Below, piece by piece: positions 9,623 through 22,600 of a stretch of 64,000 bases of DNA (position 1 is its first letter; each line of letters starts with the position of its first letter). The DNA lies in the NCBI RefSeq assembly GCF_009727055.1, contig NC_052357.1, forward strand, positions 18,611,005-18,675,004, in the 5' to 3' direction. This DNA comes from Benincasa hispida. Taxonomy: Eukaryota > Streptophyta > Magnoliopsida > Cucurbitales > Cucurbitaceae. Made by a program: the position numbers and the translations under genes. A model generated the notes under the pieces. That model saw only the letters and a program-made list of their open reading frames with translations, had not been told where the DNA came from and did no database searches.

Positions 9623-12600
9623 ATGTCATCATCTCGTCGATCCAGCAATGGCCGATCGCCGTTAGTTAACCAACAACGCCAAATCACTTCCTTCTTTACC
9701 AAAAAACCCGCCGGAGACAACTCCGCCGCGAAAACCCATTCTATTTCCAGCTTGAATCCAAGCCCTAGCCCTAACATTGATTCTCCTCCGTCAGTACAGT
9801 CCAAGCGGAAGAAACCTTTGTTGGTTATCGGCGGCGGCGCTGCACCTTCTTCGTCCTCTTCCGGTCCTTCTCCTATAGCTGCCGTGAAGGAGAAATCGCA
9901 CGGCGATGGGGTCGTTGGGAAGAAGATAAAGGTTTATTGGCCGTTGGATAAGACCTGGTACGAGGGTCGTGTGAAAATGTTTGATGAGAAGGCTGGAAAA
10001 CATCTAGTGCAGTATGACGATGCGGAGGAGGAGATGTTGGTGTTGAGGAATGAGAAGATTGAGTGGATTGAGGAAAGTGCGAAGAAGTTCAAGCGATTGC
10101 GGCGGGGTTCTTCATCGCCGGTGAGTGCTGCAGTGGTGGAAGATATGGAGGATTTTAATGATGGGGACGACAGCGATGACTCTAGAGATGAAGATTGGGG
10201 CAAGAATGTGGATAAAGAGGTGAGTGAAGAGGAGGATGTGGAGCTGGTGGAGGAAGACGAAGATGGGAGCGAGGAGGATGGAGTGGGAAAGTCAAGAAGG
10301 AAGCCGGGTGGGAAGGTGGAATCTAAAAAGCGTAAGATAAGCAATGGCGAGAAAGTTGGAAGTGCTCCAAAGAAGAGCAAGAGTAGCGGTGGAAGTGTGA
10401 CTTCTGGAGGGTTCCAGCTTTCTTCAATGGAGACTAAGATTAAATCTGAGAGTGAGTGATGAACATAAAATGCTTTAAGTCATTTCTTGTTGCTACATTA
10501 TGTAATGCTGTGTATAATTCCATGAAGTACTTTAAACTATTAGATAAGTGTCTCCACTTATTTCCTGAGCTGAACTTTGTGATCGTGTTTCATTTGGTAG
10601 CAGTTACTGCTCTTACAGCCAGACTGAAGTAATTGAGAAGAGAATTTGGAATTATGCAGTAGCCTATTTTAGTCTGTTGAAATTATGAACCTTCTTAAAC
10701 TCTGATTTTCATATGAATATTGAAACTTGAAAGTATCTGTCTCCCTTTTGATTATTTATGTATTTAGTTAAATTGTTCTCTTCCGTTGCTTATCGTAGAC
10801 CTTTTTCCCCCCTCACCTCTTCATAGGAGCAAATGTATTAAATGGAATGAATGAAATTTCAAGCGATGCCTTAGAAAGGTTCAATTTGCGAGAAGCTGAA
10901 AAGTTCCGATTTTTAAAGGAGTAAGCTGTCTATATATTTTTGTTTCTTACATCTACATCATTTTCCCCATTCTATTTTGAATATCTTTTACGTGATTAAG
11001 AAATAAGAAGAAAGTAAAGATTGGTTCTCGCTAATCATAAGACAACCTAAAGTTTCATATCGCAACTGAGTTTTTCCTGACCATTTTGGTCTGTGATACT
11101 CACTATTTCACATAATACCTGGATCCTGAAGCAGAGATAGGAAGGATGCAAACAAAAGACGTCCAGGAGATCCCGATTATGATCCAAGAACTTTGTATTT
11201 GCCTCCACATTTCTTGAAGAACTTATCAGATGGCCAGGTACTTTAGTGTCGAACTTCTTTCTCGAAGTTTCTGGATTTTCTTGGTAGGCATGAATTTCCG
11301 TGAGTTTCTTTCCTCATTAATATTGTGTGTGTAGAGACAATGGTGGGAGTTTAAGTCAAAACACATGGATAAAGTTCTGTTTTTCAAGGTTTGCCTCTAT
11401 GCTTCACTAGTTAACTTGGTTCATGCTAACTCTGTTGGCTAGTAATGCTCTTCTCATATATATATATATATTCTTTTTCTGAAGCAGATGGGTAAATTTT
11501 ATGAACTTTTTGAAATGGATGCACATGTAGGAGCTAAAGAACTTGATTTGCAATATATGAAGGTAAGACAATAAGTTATTTATCGGCGAAGTTACATATC
11601 AGTAACCAGTCAATGTAATTGTATCAGTATACGTGCTTTATGCATAGGTTGTATTTTCCTGAGGCATTTCTTGTATGAAGTAACCAATTTTCTTGCCCTC
11701 TTATGTGCATGATAAGATGTTTGCAATTGTTTCTCTAGTTACTAACTAACGTTTTTGTCTTAAAAAAATTGAAAGGGAGAACAACCTCATTGTGGCTTCC
11801 CCGAGAGGAATTTTTCACTTAATGTGGAGAAGTTGGCAAGGAAGGTTAGCTGTTTTTCCTCTTATTTGGGATTTATTTTTCCCGCTTATTGGTTTGATAA
11901 ATCTTTTAAAAGCTTTATGTTCCCAAGGTGACATTTAACTTAGCCTGCCTTGGCAGAGCAGGGTTATCGAGTTCTTGTCATAGAGCAGACTGAAACTCCT
12001 GAACAGTTAGAGAGACGACGTAAGGAGAAAGGTTCTAAGGATAAGGCATGTATACATATCATAAGTTGCCTCATGTATTCAATTTAAGTAATTTCTTTCT
12101 ATCCACAAAGAGTAAGAATCATGGACTCTCCCACCCCTTAGAAGTTTGATGCTAGGAATGAAACTCTTGAGGCGAGAATTGAGATCATAAGGCTATAATA
12201 CTATTTGTTGTCTTGTCTGCAGGTAGTGAAACGTGAAATATGTGCAGTAGTCACAAAAGGAACACTAACTGAGGGCGAGATGCTATCTTTGAATCCTGAT
12301 GCTTCATATCTGATGGCAGTAACTGAAAACTCCCATGGCTTGGAAAATCAACAAGCAGAACGGATTTTAGGGGTCTGTGTGGTTGATGCGGCCACCAGTA
12401 GGATTATCCTTGGGCAGGTAAAATGTTGAATAGAACTTAAGTTCTTCACCCTTGTTTGAGTTTTTCCCCCTTATACTGTGGAAGATAAGATTTGGTGCTA
12501 CTTAACCAACATATATTTAGGCATTTTCTTTTAAGTAATAGAAGGGAATCTATTAGAAAACTACCTCTACCTGAAACTATATTGCAACATGAGAGATGAA

Positions 12601-15600
12601 TTACAGAATGACAATAGCATTTTGAGAGGGCTATCTCTTTCTTAAAGTTCCACAATGGACAATACCCACCATCACCTCCTCTAAGATCCTTAACTCCTAT
12701 TTATCACCAAGGCCTCCTAACTAATTACCACTATACAGCTTGTAATATCCTACTAATATTCCCGTTATATCTCTTACTAGTACTCTCACAGAATCGTGTC
12801 TTGACTTTTGACTTCTGAGACTATTGTGGGTCTTGATTAATTGAATGAGTTGTCTATTTTGTATCGGTGATTGTATGTGCATAGTATGGCTTTATCCTCT
12901 TTTATTTAGTAATTTCATGCTTTGGTGTCGCATGGTATTGCTAGCATTTTCACCAAGTGATGATATATGATAAGCAATGTGCAGCAGAGTACATCTAATC
13001 AAATTATACTTTTATTAATTTTCTGCTCTTTAATAGTTTGGAGATGACTCGGAGTGCAGTGCTTTGTGCTGTCTTTTGTCTGAGCTTAGACCAGTTGAAA
13101 TTATTAAACCTGCCAAACTGCTAAGTCCTGAAACTGAGAGGGTGCTACTCACTCATACAAGAAATCCTTTAGTGAATGAGTTAGTTCCATTACTGGAATT
13201 CTGGGATGCTGAGAGAAGTGTTCAAGAAGTCGAGAGATTGTTTAAGGGCATTGCTAATCGATCAGTCTCTGGATCCTCAAGTGAAGCAAGTTTACTCAAT
13301 GACGATGCTCCTGGAGAAAAAGATGGGTTGAGCTACTTGCCAGATGTTTTATCTGAACTAGTTAATGCACATGAAAATGGGTCTTGGGCACTTTCAGCTC
13401 TTGGAGGAATCCTATTCTATCTTAAGCAGGCTTTTCTGGATGAGACATTGCTTAAATTTGCAAAGTTTGAATTACTTCCTTGTTCTGGCTTCAGTGATGT
13501 TATTTCAAAACCCTACATGGTTCTTGATGCAGCTGCCTTGGAGAATCTAGAGATCTTTGAGAACAGCAGAAATGGGGACTCTTCTGGGTAGCCTTCTCTT
13601 TGACCACGTTCTTGAGTATTATCTATTATTGCTGTAAGCTTATTCTGAGAATTTTTCTCAAATCTCAATCTTGTTTTAGGACGCTCTATTCACAGTTGAA
13701 CCACTGTGTGACTGCATTTGGGAAAAGATTACTTAAGACATGGCTTGCTAGACCTTTATATCACGTAGAATCAATTAAAGCTAGGCAAGGTGCTGTGGCA
13801 AGCCTACGGGTAGGTTTAATAATTACAGTAATGTAGCATTTCTTGTACAGTTGCTTCACTTTTATTTTCCTGAGGTGTAAAAGCATATCCGTTCTTATAT
13901 TTAACTTTGGAGGAGATTTCCTTTTCTAATTTTCTATATTTTCTTTCTAGGGAGATAACTTATCTTTTTCTCTCGAGTTTCGGAAAGCATTAGCCAAACT
14001 CCCAGATATGGAGCGTTTACTTGCTCGCATTTTTGCTAATAGGTGAGGTCAAAGAACTGTTAGAAATTATAGTTTAGAGATGCAATACTTGTTAGGATAA
14101 CTTTTGTTCAATGATTTTCTTAATAGTGAGGCAAATGGGAGGAATGCGAAAAATGTGGTTCTATATGAGGATGCAGCAAAAAAACAACTACAAGAGTTCA
14201 TATCTGCTTTGCGCGGTTGTGAGCTCATGCTCCAAGCTTGTTCATCGCTCCGTGTCATTTTGTCAAATGTTGAATCAAGACGATTCGATTGCTTATTAAC
14301 ACCTGGTATTATAATTTGTGATCTGTTGTGTACTTAAAGGTTACTTCAACGGACTTATTTATTGGAATCTGATGCTTTATAAATTTCAGGTGAAGGTCTT
14401 CCGGATCTTCTTTCAGTTCTAAGTCATTTCAAGGATGCTTTTGATTGGGTTGAAGCCAATAGTTCAGGACGTATAATACCTCGTGAAGGTGTAGACATGG
14501 AGTATGACTCTGCCTGTGAAAAAATTAAGGAGATACAAGCTAGCTTGACAAAGCATTTAAAGGAACAGCGGAGATTACTTGGGGACACATCTGTGAGAAA
14601 CCTTCTTGAATCACTTTTATCCTTATGGTACATACATAATACTTGGAAATTTCATTTTTGTTCATTTCTGTTTTTTTGTAGATCACTTATGTGACAGTTG
14701 GAAAAGAGACACATTTGTTGGAAGTGCCTGAAAGTTTGCAGGGTAACGTTCCTCAGACTTATGAGTTGCGATCATCTAAAAAGGTAGGTGAAGCTTTTTT
14801 AAGTTTTGTTTGTGCACTTACTTGAGTCAAATACCATGAGAATTGATGCACAAGTAGTTCTCCAATAGTCTTTTTATTAATATTTTAAAATTGTAGTTGG
14901 GAAAGTGTAATGTATTTTGTCGTCGAAACCATGTTGTGATTATGTGTATATTCCTTTGATGAAGAACCTAACATATCCTTCCTACTGTAAATATGTTCTT
15001 ACATGTAATTTAGACGTTATTCTTCTTTCTGCAACACAAATTTATGAACAATTGGATTTGGTTGTTTAACTGGAACCCTATCAACCTTCGTCAGGTGAGT
15101 GTCAGTGTCATTACAACAGCACAGATCACTTATTTATTCTTTAGTTGGTGAGCAAGAAGAATCACAAAGGAATTCCAACCACTTTCACTTTGTAGTTGGA
15201 TTTGCACTATTTCTAGTTTAAACTGAAAGCTCTATCTTTCTTAGAATTTATTTTAGTCTATTATTATTATTCTTTAATTATCAGATTTATATTCATATCA
15301 TATGTCAACCGCGAGATAAACTCATTCTTCTTGTCAAATGCTCACCGTTTCTCTTCAAAAAAGAGGACTTAGTTCTAGTAATTGATAACAACCTAAAACT
15401 AACTTGACCTTTATTGCCGTAAAATAACTTCGGTAAATCTAAATGGATTTTCACATTTTTCAATGATGCACCCAGGGCTTCTTCCGGTACTGGACTCCTA
15501 ATATTAAGAAGTTGTTAGCGGAGCTTTCTCTAGCTGAATCTGAGAAGGAGTCCTCACTGAAAAGCATTTTGCAAAGGTTAATTGGAAAATTCTGTGAACA

Positions 15601-18432
15601 TCATCTCCAATGGAGACAATTAGTCTCTGCAATTGCTGGTAGGTAGTTAATACTTTCTTATTAATAGATTGAAAATATTTTTGTGGTTACTAGTTAGCGT
15701 TGCATATCTAAGAGAACTATAATGATTATGATGACCTCACATGTAAAATATTATCTTTATCTATCATACAAGGGTAATCAGGTTTACTGATTAAAAAATG
15801 CCTCAATTTACTCTCTCCTTTATGTCTTTATATCCTGGATTTGTGTGTGGGCCTTTTCTTTTTACCCTATAAAATACAGTGCTATGTTTTCAAGGTTTAT
15901 TATATTTTGTAATGTTTAGCTGGAGTGATTTTCTTTACCATATCAAGTCCAAAATGTTTCATGGTTGATGTTGGGGAAACTTCTTGCAGAACTTGATGTT
16001 TTGATCAGCCTAGCAATTGCAAGCGATTATTATGAGGGACACACATGCCAACCACTTTTCTCAAAGTCACAGTGTCAGAATGAAGTGCCACGTTTTAATG
16101 CAAAAAACTTAGGACATCCTATTCTTAGAAGTGATTCGTTGGGTGAGGGTACATTTGTCCCCAATGACATCACTCTTGGTGGCTTAGGAGCCAACTTCAT
16201 TCTTCTGACTGGCCCTAACATGGGTGGAAAGTCGACTCTTCTTCGACAAGTTTGCTTGTCTGTTATTCTGGCTCAGGTAATTTATTTCCTTATTTTTAAA
16301 TTTTAATCTCAAAAGTCTTGTTGTCTTCAATTTTTTCTGAAACAATGGTTCTGCAGATAGGTGCAGATGTTCCTGCAGAAAGTTTTGAGTTAGCTCCTGT
16401 TGATCGAATTTTTGTTCGGATGGGTGCTAAGGATCAGATTATGTCTGGTCAAAGTACATTTTTGACAGAACTATCAGAAACTGCACTGATGCTGGTAGGA
16501 CATTGTTGCATTACAGATCATTTCAGTTACTTTGCAGGTTCAAGCGATTTAAGTTGTGTTCCCCCTACGGGCCTAAGCTGGCTGAAGTTTTTAAATTTCT
16601 GAGGGAGTTCTGAGGATGAGAGGGCCTTTTAACTGCCTAGGATTTTTGTGAATTTTCTTTTCCTGACGACTTGATGTCCTAGTTATTAAATTTCCAAAAA
16701 AATCTGCGTATAAGTTTTATCCTTGGCTTAATTGTTCGTTATCTTGCAGTTATCTTGTAAAAGGTCTTTTACCTCATGTCACCAAAACTTCTGGACCTTT
16801 TCATGATACATTCTTTTCAAGGTATTTCTGCTTTCTTTATTGTTTGACTAAAAGCATTCGTTGAATTGGTTAATGCAGTCATCAGCTACCCGTAATTCAT
16901 TGGTGATCTTGGATGAACTTGGACGTGGGACAGCAACTTCAGATGGACAGGCAATTGCGTAAGTGTTTAGTTTATTCAGATTCATTATAGCATTTGGTTT
17001 TTCATTCATTTATGCTCGATGATTATCTTTACTTAATATTCACCTGTTTTTCTGCCATCAACAGGGAATCAGTTCTTGAACATTTTGTTAGCAAGGTGCA
17101 GTGCAGGGGAGTATTCTCAACTCATTATCACCGATTGGCCTTGGCTTATTATAAAGATCCTAGGGTATTGTTCGTCTGCAAAGGATTTGGGATTCTTTCA
17201 CAGTTTCACGCATTAAAACACGTTTGCATATTGTTGTATATTTAACCATTAATACATTGCATCATACCCTATAGGGATGTTATGCTTCATTAAGCTTAAG
17301 TTAGTAGTACCACCGTAATCCGAGTTTTCCACTATGGAAAGACATCTCAATGATTTTCTTGGGATAATTGGTTCTGTTTGTTAACTAGAGGCTCTTCTAC
17401 AGGTTTCATTATACCATATGGCATGCCGAGTTGGAGAGGGGAATAATGGTTTAGAAGAAGTTACATTTCTCTATCGTTTGACTCCTGGCACATGCCCCAA
17501 AAGTTATGGCGTGAATGTTGCACGGTTAGCTGGTAAGACTTTCTTTTTCCTTCTCTTGAAATTTGTACAATATACCTCACTTGTTTTTGGTACTAGAATG
17601 CCTTAATTTTGATTTCAAGTTCGTTTGAGATGTTTGATTCACAGATTAAATAAGTCAGAGCTTGTTAAGTTTGTGATGGGTGGATTTGCCCGGGTTTGTT
17701 AAGATGCTACACAAAAATGAGTTTCAAGAAATTTAAATTTATGTAACCTATATTTGGCTATTGGGTTTCATAATTTAAAAAACTTGGTATAAGTATTAAG
17801 AAGTGGATTTAAGCCGAGGTTTATGTAACTTAAGTTCAGCTGATCCATAGCTTGGAATATGCAAACCCACCCACTAAATATTGGCTTGATTTCTTATTTT
17901 GGATTACACGTATTTGACTAATGTCCAAGCACTCTGAGTTATGTAAATACTGAAGCTATTCATTCTAGCCTGGTCCCTTGTTTATCAAAAATGCTATCTG
18001 AAGTTAACCAGAAATAATAAATCAAGACTCTAGCTAGATGAGAACCGTAGCACAGGAAAACTCTTAAGCATCATATCTATCAAGTATTTGTGTTTTACGT
18101 GGTTGGCCTTTTGACCATGGATTCTGGTCGTATTCTAACGGGCAAATGGTTCAAGAATTTAAACTAACTCTGATTTTCTAGGACTCCCAAATTGCGTCTT
18201 GACCGAGGCTGCGGCTAAGTCAATGGAATTTGAGGCTACATATGGCATGGTTAGAGAAGAATCTGAAGATAACTTGTGCAATCATGCTTGGGTAGATGAT
18301 ACAGTAACTTTGATTCAAAAGTTAATAAGCCTGGAATCAACCATGAGATGCAATGATGAAACTGAGAAGAATGGTATTGGTTCCTTGGAACAGCTTCAAC
18401 AAGAAGCAAGAATACTTGTACAGCAAGGTTGA
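9623..18432 (+). CDS. MSH6: DNA mismatch-repair ATPase MSH6 (21 exons, 1302 residues)
   Basis: MSH6 pairs with MSH2 (MutS-alpha) in the nucleus to recognise base mismatches and short loops. Exons: 9623-10451, 10827-10920, 11135-11237, 11335-11388, 11488-11562, 11776-11844, 11962-12045, 12223-12417, 13037-13587, 13680-13809, 13951-14042, 14127-14305, 14390-14592, 14682-14783, 15476-15638, 15990-16276, 16357-16494, 16879-16958, 17065-17164, 17403-17532, 18182-18432. All junctions keep frame. N-terminus: PCNA-binding PIP box QRQITSFF (18-25), then a plant-type Tudor domain (about 96-150, [15 protein letters not shown]), then a long acidic linker. The mismatch-reading Phe-X-Glu is F364-Y365-E366 (GKFYELFE). 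ATPase: Walker [10 protein letters not shown] (1049-1057), Walker B ILDE (1126-1129), followed by GRGT and STHYH. Intron 7 uses a GC donor (AAG|GCATGT). Length is close to Arabidopsis MSH6. The gene appears intact. Confidence 0.95.
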
Positions 18433-19368
18433 CTCAATGCTTGGAACATTAGTCGGTGACCGACGTTTTGCAGTATACATCGGGGTGCTGCAGTTCATCC
18501 CATTTTGGCCATTGCTTTCATCAGGAGCATCATGAACTGGGACTGGGTGCAAATCACCATCACAACAGAACGTTCAATATATAAGATCCAGCTTCTCACC
18601 TTGATTTAACAAGATTTGCTTACAGAATGAACTCGCGACAGCAGCCGACATTTTTTGAGAAGCAATTTTGGAGGACTGATCGCTTATCTTGATTCTTCAA
18701 TGGAAGAAGAAATTGCTTTTGATCTTTTGTGTAAATTGTTAATAGTTAACAGTCATTACAAGGTTTGTAAATTATTGTTGAACTAACTCCGAGGGTTCGG
18801 TCACCATACCCAAGTTGGTAAAGCTTTCTAGCTTCTTTTTTATTCGGCTATTTAGTCTCTTTGATTTTTATTCTTCTTTTGAGTTCACGAGTTCCCGGTC
18901 TATGCCTAAAACATTTGAACTATGTTTCGGTTAGTTCGACGGTCAAATTAAGTTATTCTATGTGGAAGATTGATTTTTGGTTAGTTGAGAGTTATTTGTC
19001 CATAATGACTCAATTTGAAACTATGATTTTGAATCACCATAGACCATTATAAAATGTATTGAAACATTATTCTATAGTCTCAATAGCATAATAATATTTA
19101 ATCTTCTTGGTAACATAATAATATTTAGCCTAAGTGAATTTATCTCAATTTTTTTCTTTAAAAATTGGAGATTAATCTGGAGATATGCTCACTGTCTAGA
19201 ATGTTTAGGTGTTGTCTGTGACTCTGTCTTCACTAAACTTATCGCTATACAGTCTATGTTACAATTTTTATAAAAAAATATTATTTTTTTATATTTTATA
19301 TTTTGTGTGTAAAGAAAATGGGAACAGTTGACTTTTGTATAATATATGATAAATGAAAAAAATATGTA
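18433..19368. other. MSH6 3' UTR and spacer to SAR1
   Basis: The first ~350 bases after the stop are likely 3' UTR. The rest is AT-rich; the frames at 18861-19052 plus and 19189-19413 minus show nothing recognisable. I see no further gene here. Confidence 0.5.
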
Positions 19369-19377
19369 TATATAAAA
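19369..19377 (+). promoter_or_regulatory. Possible TATA box of SAR1
   Basis: TATATAAAA lies about 240 bases before the SAR1 ATG, leaving room for a leader containing CTCTCTCT-rich sequence (19471 onward). Assigned by position and consensus only. Confidence 0.35.
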
Positions 19378-19609
19378 ATTAAAACATACATTAAAATTCC
19401 CCGAAATATACATTGGAAAAATAAAGGAGAAAATTCCATTTCCAATACTTATTTCCTAGGTGCGAATTTTTCTCTCTCTAGCCTGCCCTTCTGCTGAGGA
19501 TTCTCCTCTCAATCCGAGTGACACAACCCAAACAATAGGCGAGCTCGTTGTTGCTGGTGGCGACTCTGATCGATTCTCCGATCCCCTTTTTTCATCGGCA
19601 TCCTCGATT

Positions 19610-22600
19610 ATGTTTCTTGTCGACTGGTTCTATGGCGTCTTGGCCTCCCTTGGTCTCTGGCAGAAAGAGGCCAAGATCCTGTTTCTTGGCCTCGATAATG
19701 CCGGAAAGACCACCTTGCTCCATATGTTGAAAGATGAGGTCTCTCTTCTCTCTCTCGTCATTCTTTTTCTCTCTGGGTTGTTATTTTATGCAACTTAGCT
19801 TCCTTTACCGTTGAATTATTATGTTCTTTTTTTCTTTCTGAAAAATTGTTGATCGGTGTGATGAGGTCAGAAATTGAAGAGTTATGTTTGATTTTTTAGT
19901 AAGTCTAGAGAGAATACTATAGGTCGAATTTCTTAGTAGATTTGTATCTTTCTACTGGTTCATGAGGCAGAACAATTCGATTACACGAGCTGAAATTTGT
20001 TCATAGCTTTCTTCTGGTGTTCGGTTTCGACGCACAAATCTTATTTGTTATTTGTGATTTTTTTTATCCTTTGTCCTTTTTTTTATTGGGTCCTTGAATT
20101 GGTCTGCTGTAATGACGCCGTTTCTTATATGCTTCAGAGGTTAGTACAACATCAGCCAACACAGTATCCTACATCAGAGGAGTTGAGCATCGGGAAGATT
20201 AAGTTTAAGGCGTTTGATTTAGGAGGCCACCAGATTGCTCGTAGAGTTTGGAAGGACTACTATGCTAAGGCAAGTCAATTAGTGAATGCTCTTTATCTCT
20301 CTTATGTCAATGGGGTGTATGTTTTAAAGGAAGTTTAAAAAATATATTCATTTCAGATAATTATCCACATGAATTAGATGCAAATTGACATGAACATTTG
20401 CTGACTAAACTAGTAAGGGCCTTGGGTCCTGTGGTTTTGTAGTTTCATTCAGTATGGGATTTTTTTTTTTTTTTTTGGAAGGATATTAAACATTTAGTTA
20501 AGTTTTCGGCATTTTACTGCACAATTTGAGAATTCTTCTGTGTTTATCAAGCAAGATAAAATCATGTGGTAACTTTTTTCCTCATGAAGTTTGAAGATGA
20601 AAATATAACATTGTTTGATAATTATTTTTGTTTCTCATTTATTATTTCAAGAAAAAACTTGAATATCAAGAAAAGCACCGATTTAATCAATATTCTTTTT
20701 GATAAAATATATTTTGTATTTCCTTTCATTCTTAAATTTTAAGTTTTATACGAACCTTGAAATAGGAAACTTGGAAGCATATTCTTTTATATCCAAGATT
20801 TAAACTAGAGGTTCTTGACTGATGCTTTTTCACCTAGGACTAGGAGTCTCCTGTATTTCAACCATAACCATACCAATTCTAACTCTTTCCTATTGTTTTG
20901 TACTTTTGTGCTAAATGTCTCTACTGCATTTTGTATCTGCCGATCTCCCTTCAATTTATTATCCAATACACATTCCTTTTATGAAGTGATCAATTTTTAT
21001 GTTCTAGACAAAAGAAGTGTAAAAATCTCTCTGGGAGAGCTTTAATAGAACATACAGCTGGACCATTTGACTAGAGAGAAATAGGAAGATTTTCTTGGAT
21101 GAGAATCTTCCCTATCATTGTTTTATTTGATTCTTCCCTTTTTCACTACTATAGCTATTCCTCCCTCTTCTCCAATTGGAGAGGTCTTTTGTAATCTGCC
21201 ACATGGGGTTTTCCTCATTTGTAATACCATACTATCAATGAAATTGTTTCTTATCTAATTATTATTATTATTATTATTATTTTTTATTATTTTTTATTTT
21301 TATGTTCTAGACAATCTAGTCTAGTCCATAGAAATCTGATCATAACAACAATGATGGCAAATAGTAATAGCTAAACTAAGAATGACTAACCAATTCAGTA
21401 GGATTGAACATAAGTAACTTCTTTTAGAATAGAGGAGAGAAAAGGGAATCCCACTTTTGTATTATGTTGGAATGGTTACAGCTGAAATGGCTCAGAACAG
21501 CTACTGGAAAGCGATTGCAACCATTGGAATTAAAATGTTTCAGGAAGACGAGATGGGAAGGGGGATCAATATGATTTAAGAAACTTTCTAACAAAAGAGG
21601 GTGAGCTTAAAATTTTTACTTCGTCAAATTAATGTGAGAGGAGAAGCTTGATAATTCCAGCTGGACAAAATCACAATGGATGGATTGGAGTTCCTTTCTT
21701 TGATGGGGCTCTTCTTGTTTGGCTACACACTTGTATATTCTTTCATGCTTCTCTATGAAAGCCTGGTTTTCCGGTTAGTAAAAAGGAAGGTAGAAGTCTT
21801 TGTTGAAATTATTGGATGAGTCCCTCTCTATTTCTTAACGTAAATGAAAGGATGAGATTGTAAATGAAGGTATTTAATCATATGTTGATGTGTAAAGGGA
21901 AGAGGAAAGATATTGTCTGGAGTAGGAGGTATGATAGGGTGACCTAGGAGAGATCAATTATTCTTACCAATTTATGTTTCCACAATCATTGGTATTTGGT
22001 TTGATATTTTGAAAGTGTAGTAGAAAATTACTAATGAGAATTGTTTGCTAGACTTTTAAACCCATTCCAGCCAGATGAGACCTTGCTTTGGTGTGCTAGT
22101 GTAGATAGAACTCTGTGCAGCAGTGGAGGCTTGCCTCAAGAGTGGACAAGTTTTTATGCCAATTGCAAGTGGCGGGATAGGTATAAACATGGTAGAGCCG
22201 AGATGGTTCCATTCTTGGTGGCTGGATTAAACTTGGGAAGCTACCCACTGTCAATGATGGGAAATAAATGTGTGGGTTCAATATTTGAGAGGCTTGCGGT
22301 GAAGCAACAGAACTATTCTGGATTCATTCTTGCGGAAATTAAGGGAGTAGTTGCTGGTGGTTGTGTTCTTAATGTTCCACAGTGGTGCCCCTTTCCTCTA
22401 GGTCACTTCCGATAAGGAGATTGCTGAAAGTTCAAGATGTTCTTCAAAGGAAGCTGCGGTCAGGTTGTATGATCCCAATGAGTGCCCTTGTCCAATAGAC
22501 AATGCTAGATTGAGCTGGATTAAAGATTCAGGAAAATTGGAAATTATGAAAAAACTGATGATAGCAAGGAGTAAAACAGAGTACAAGCCACTGATTTCAA

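Noticed and set aside
9934..10380. 148-codon minus-strand frame
   Set aside because: It is the reverse of the acidic, repetitive MSH6 linker; Ser-rich shadow with no independent support.
12046..12051. Use of the GT four bases into MSH6 intron 7 as donor
   Set aside because: It would shift the frame against exon 8 and lose the conserved KDK|VVKR junction; the GC donor is required.
19460..19609. N-terminal extension of SAR1
   Set aside because: SAR1 starts MFL.DWFYG in all members I know; the upstream frame is leader sequence that happens to be open.
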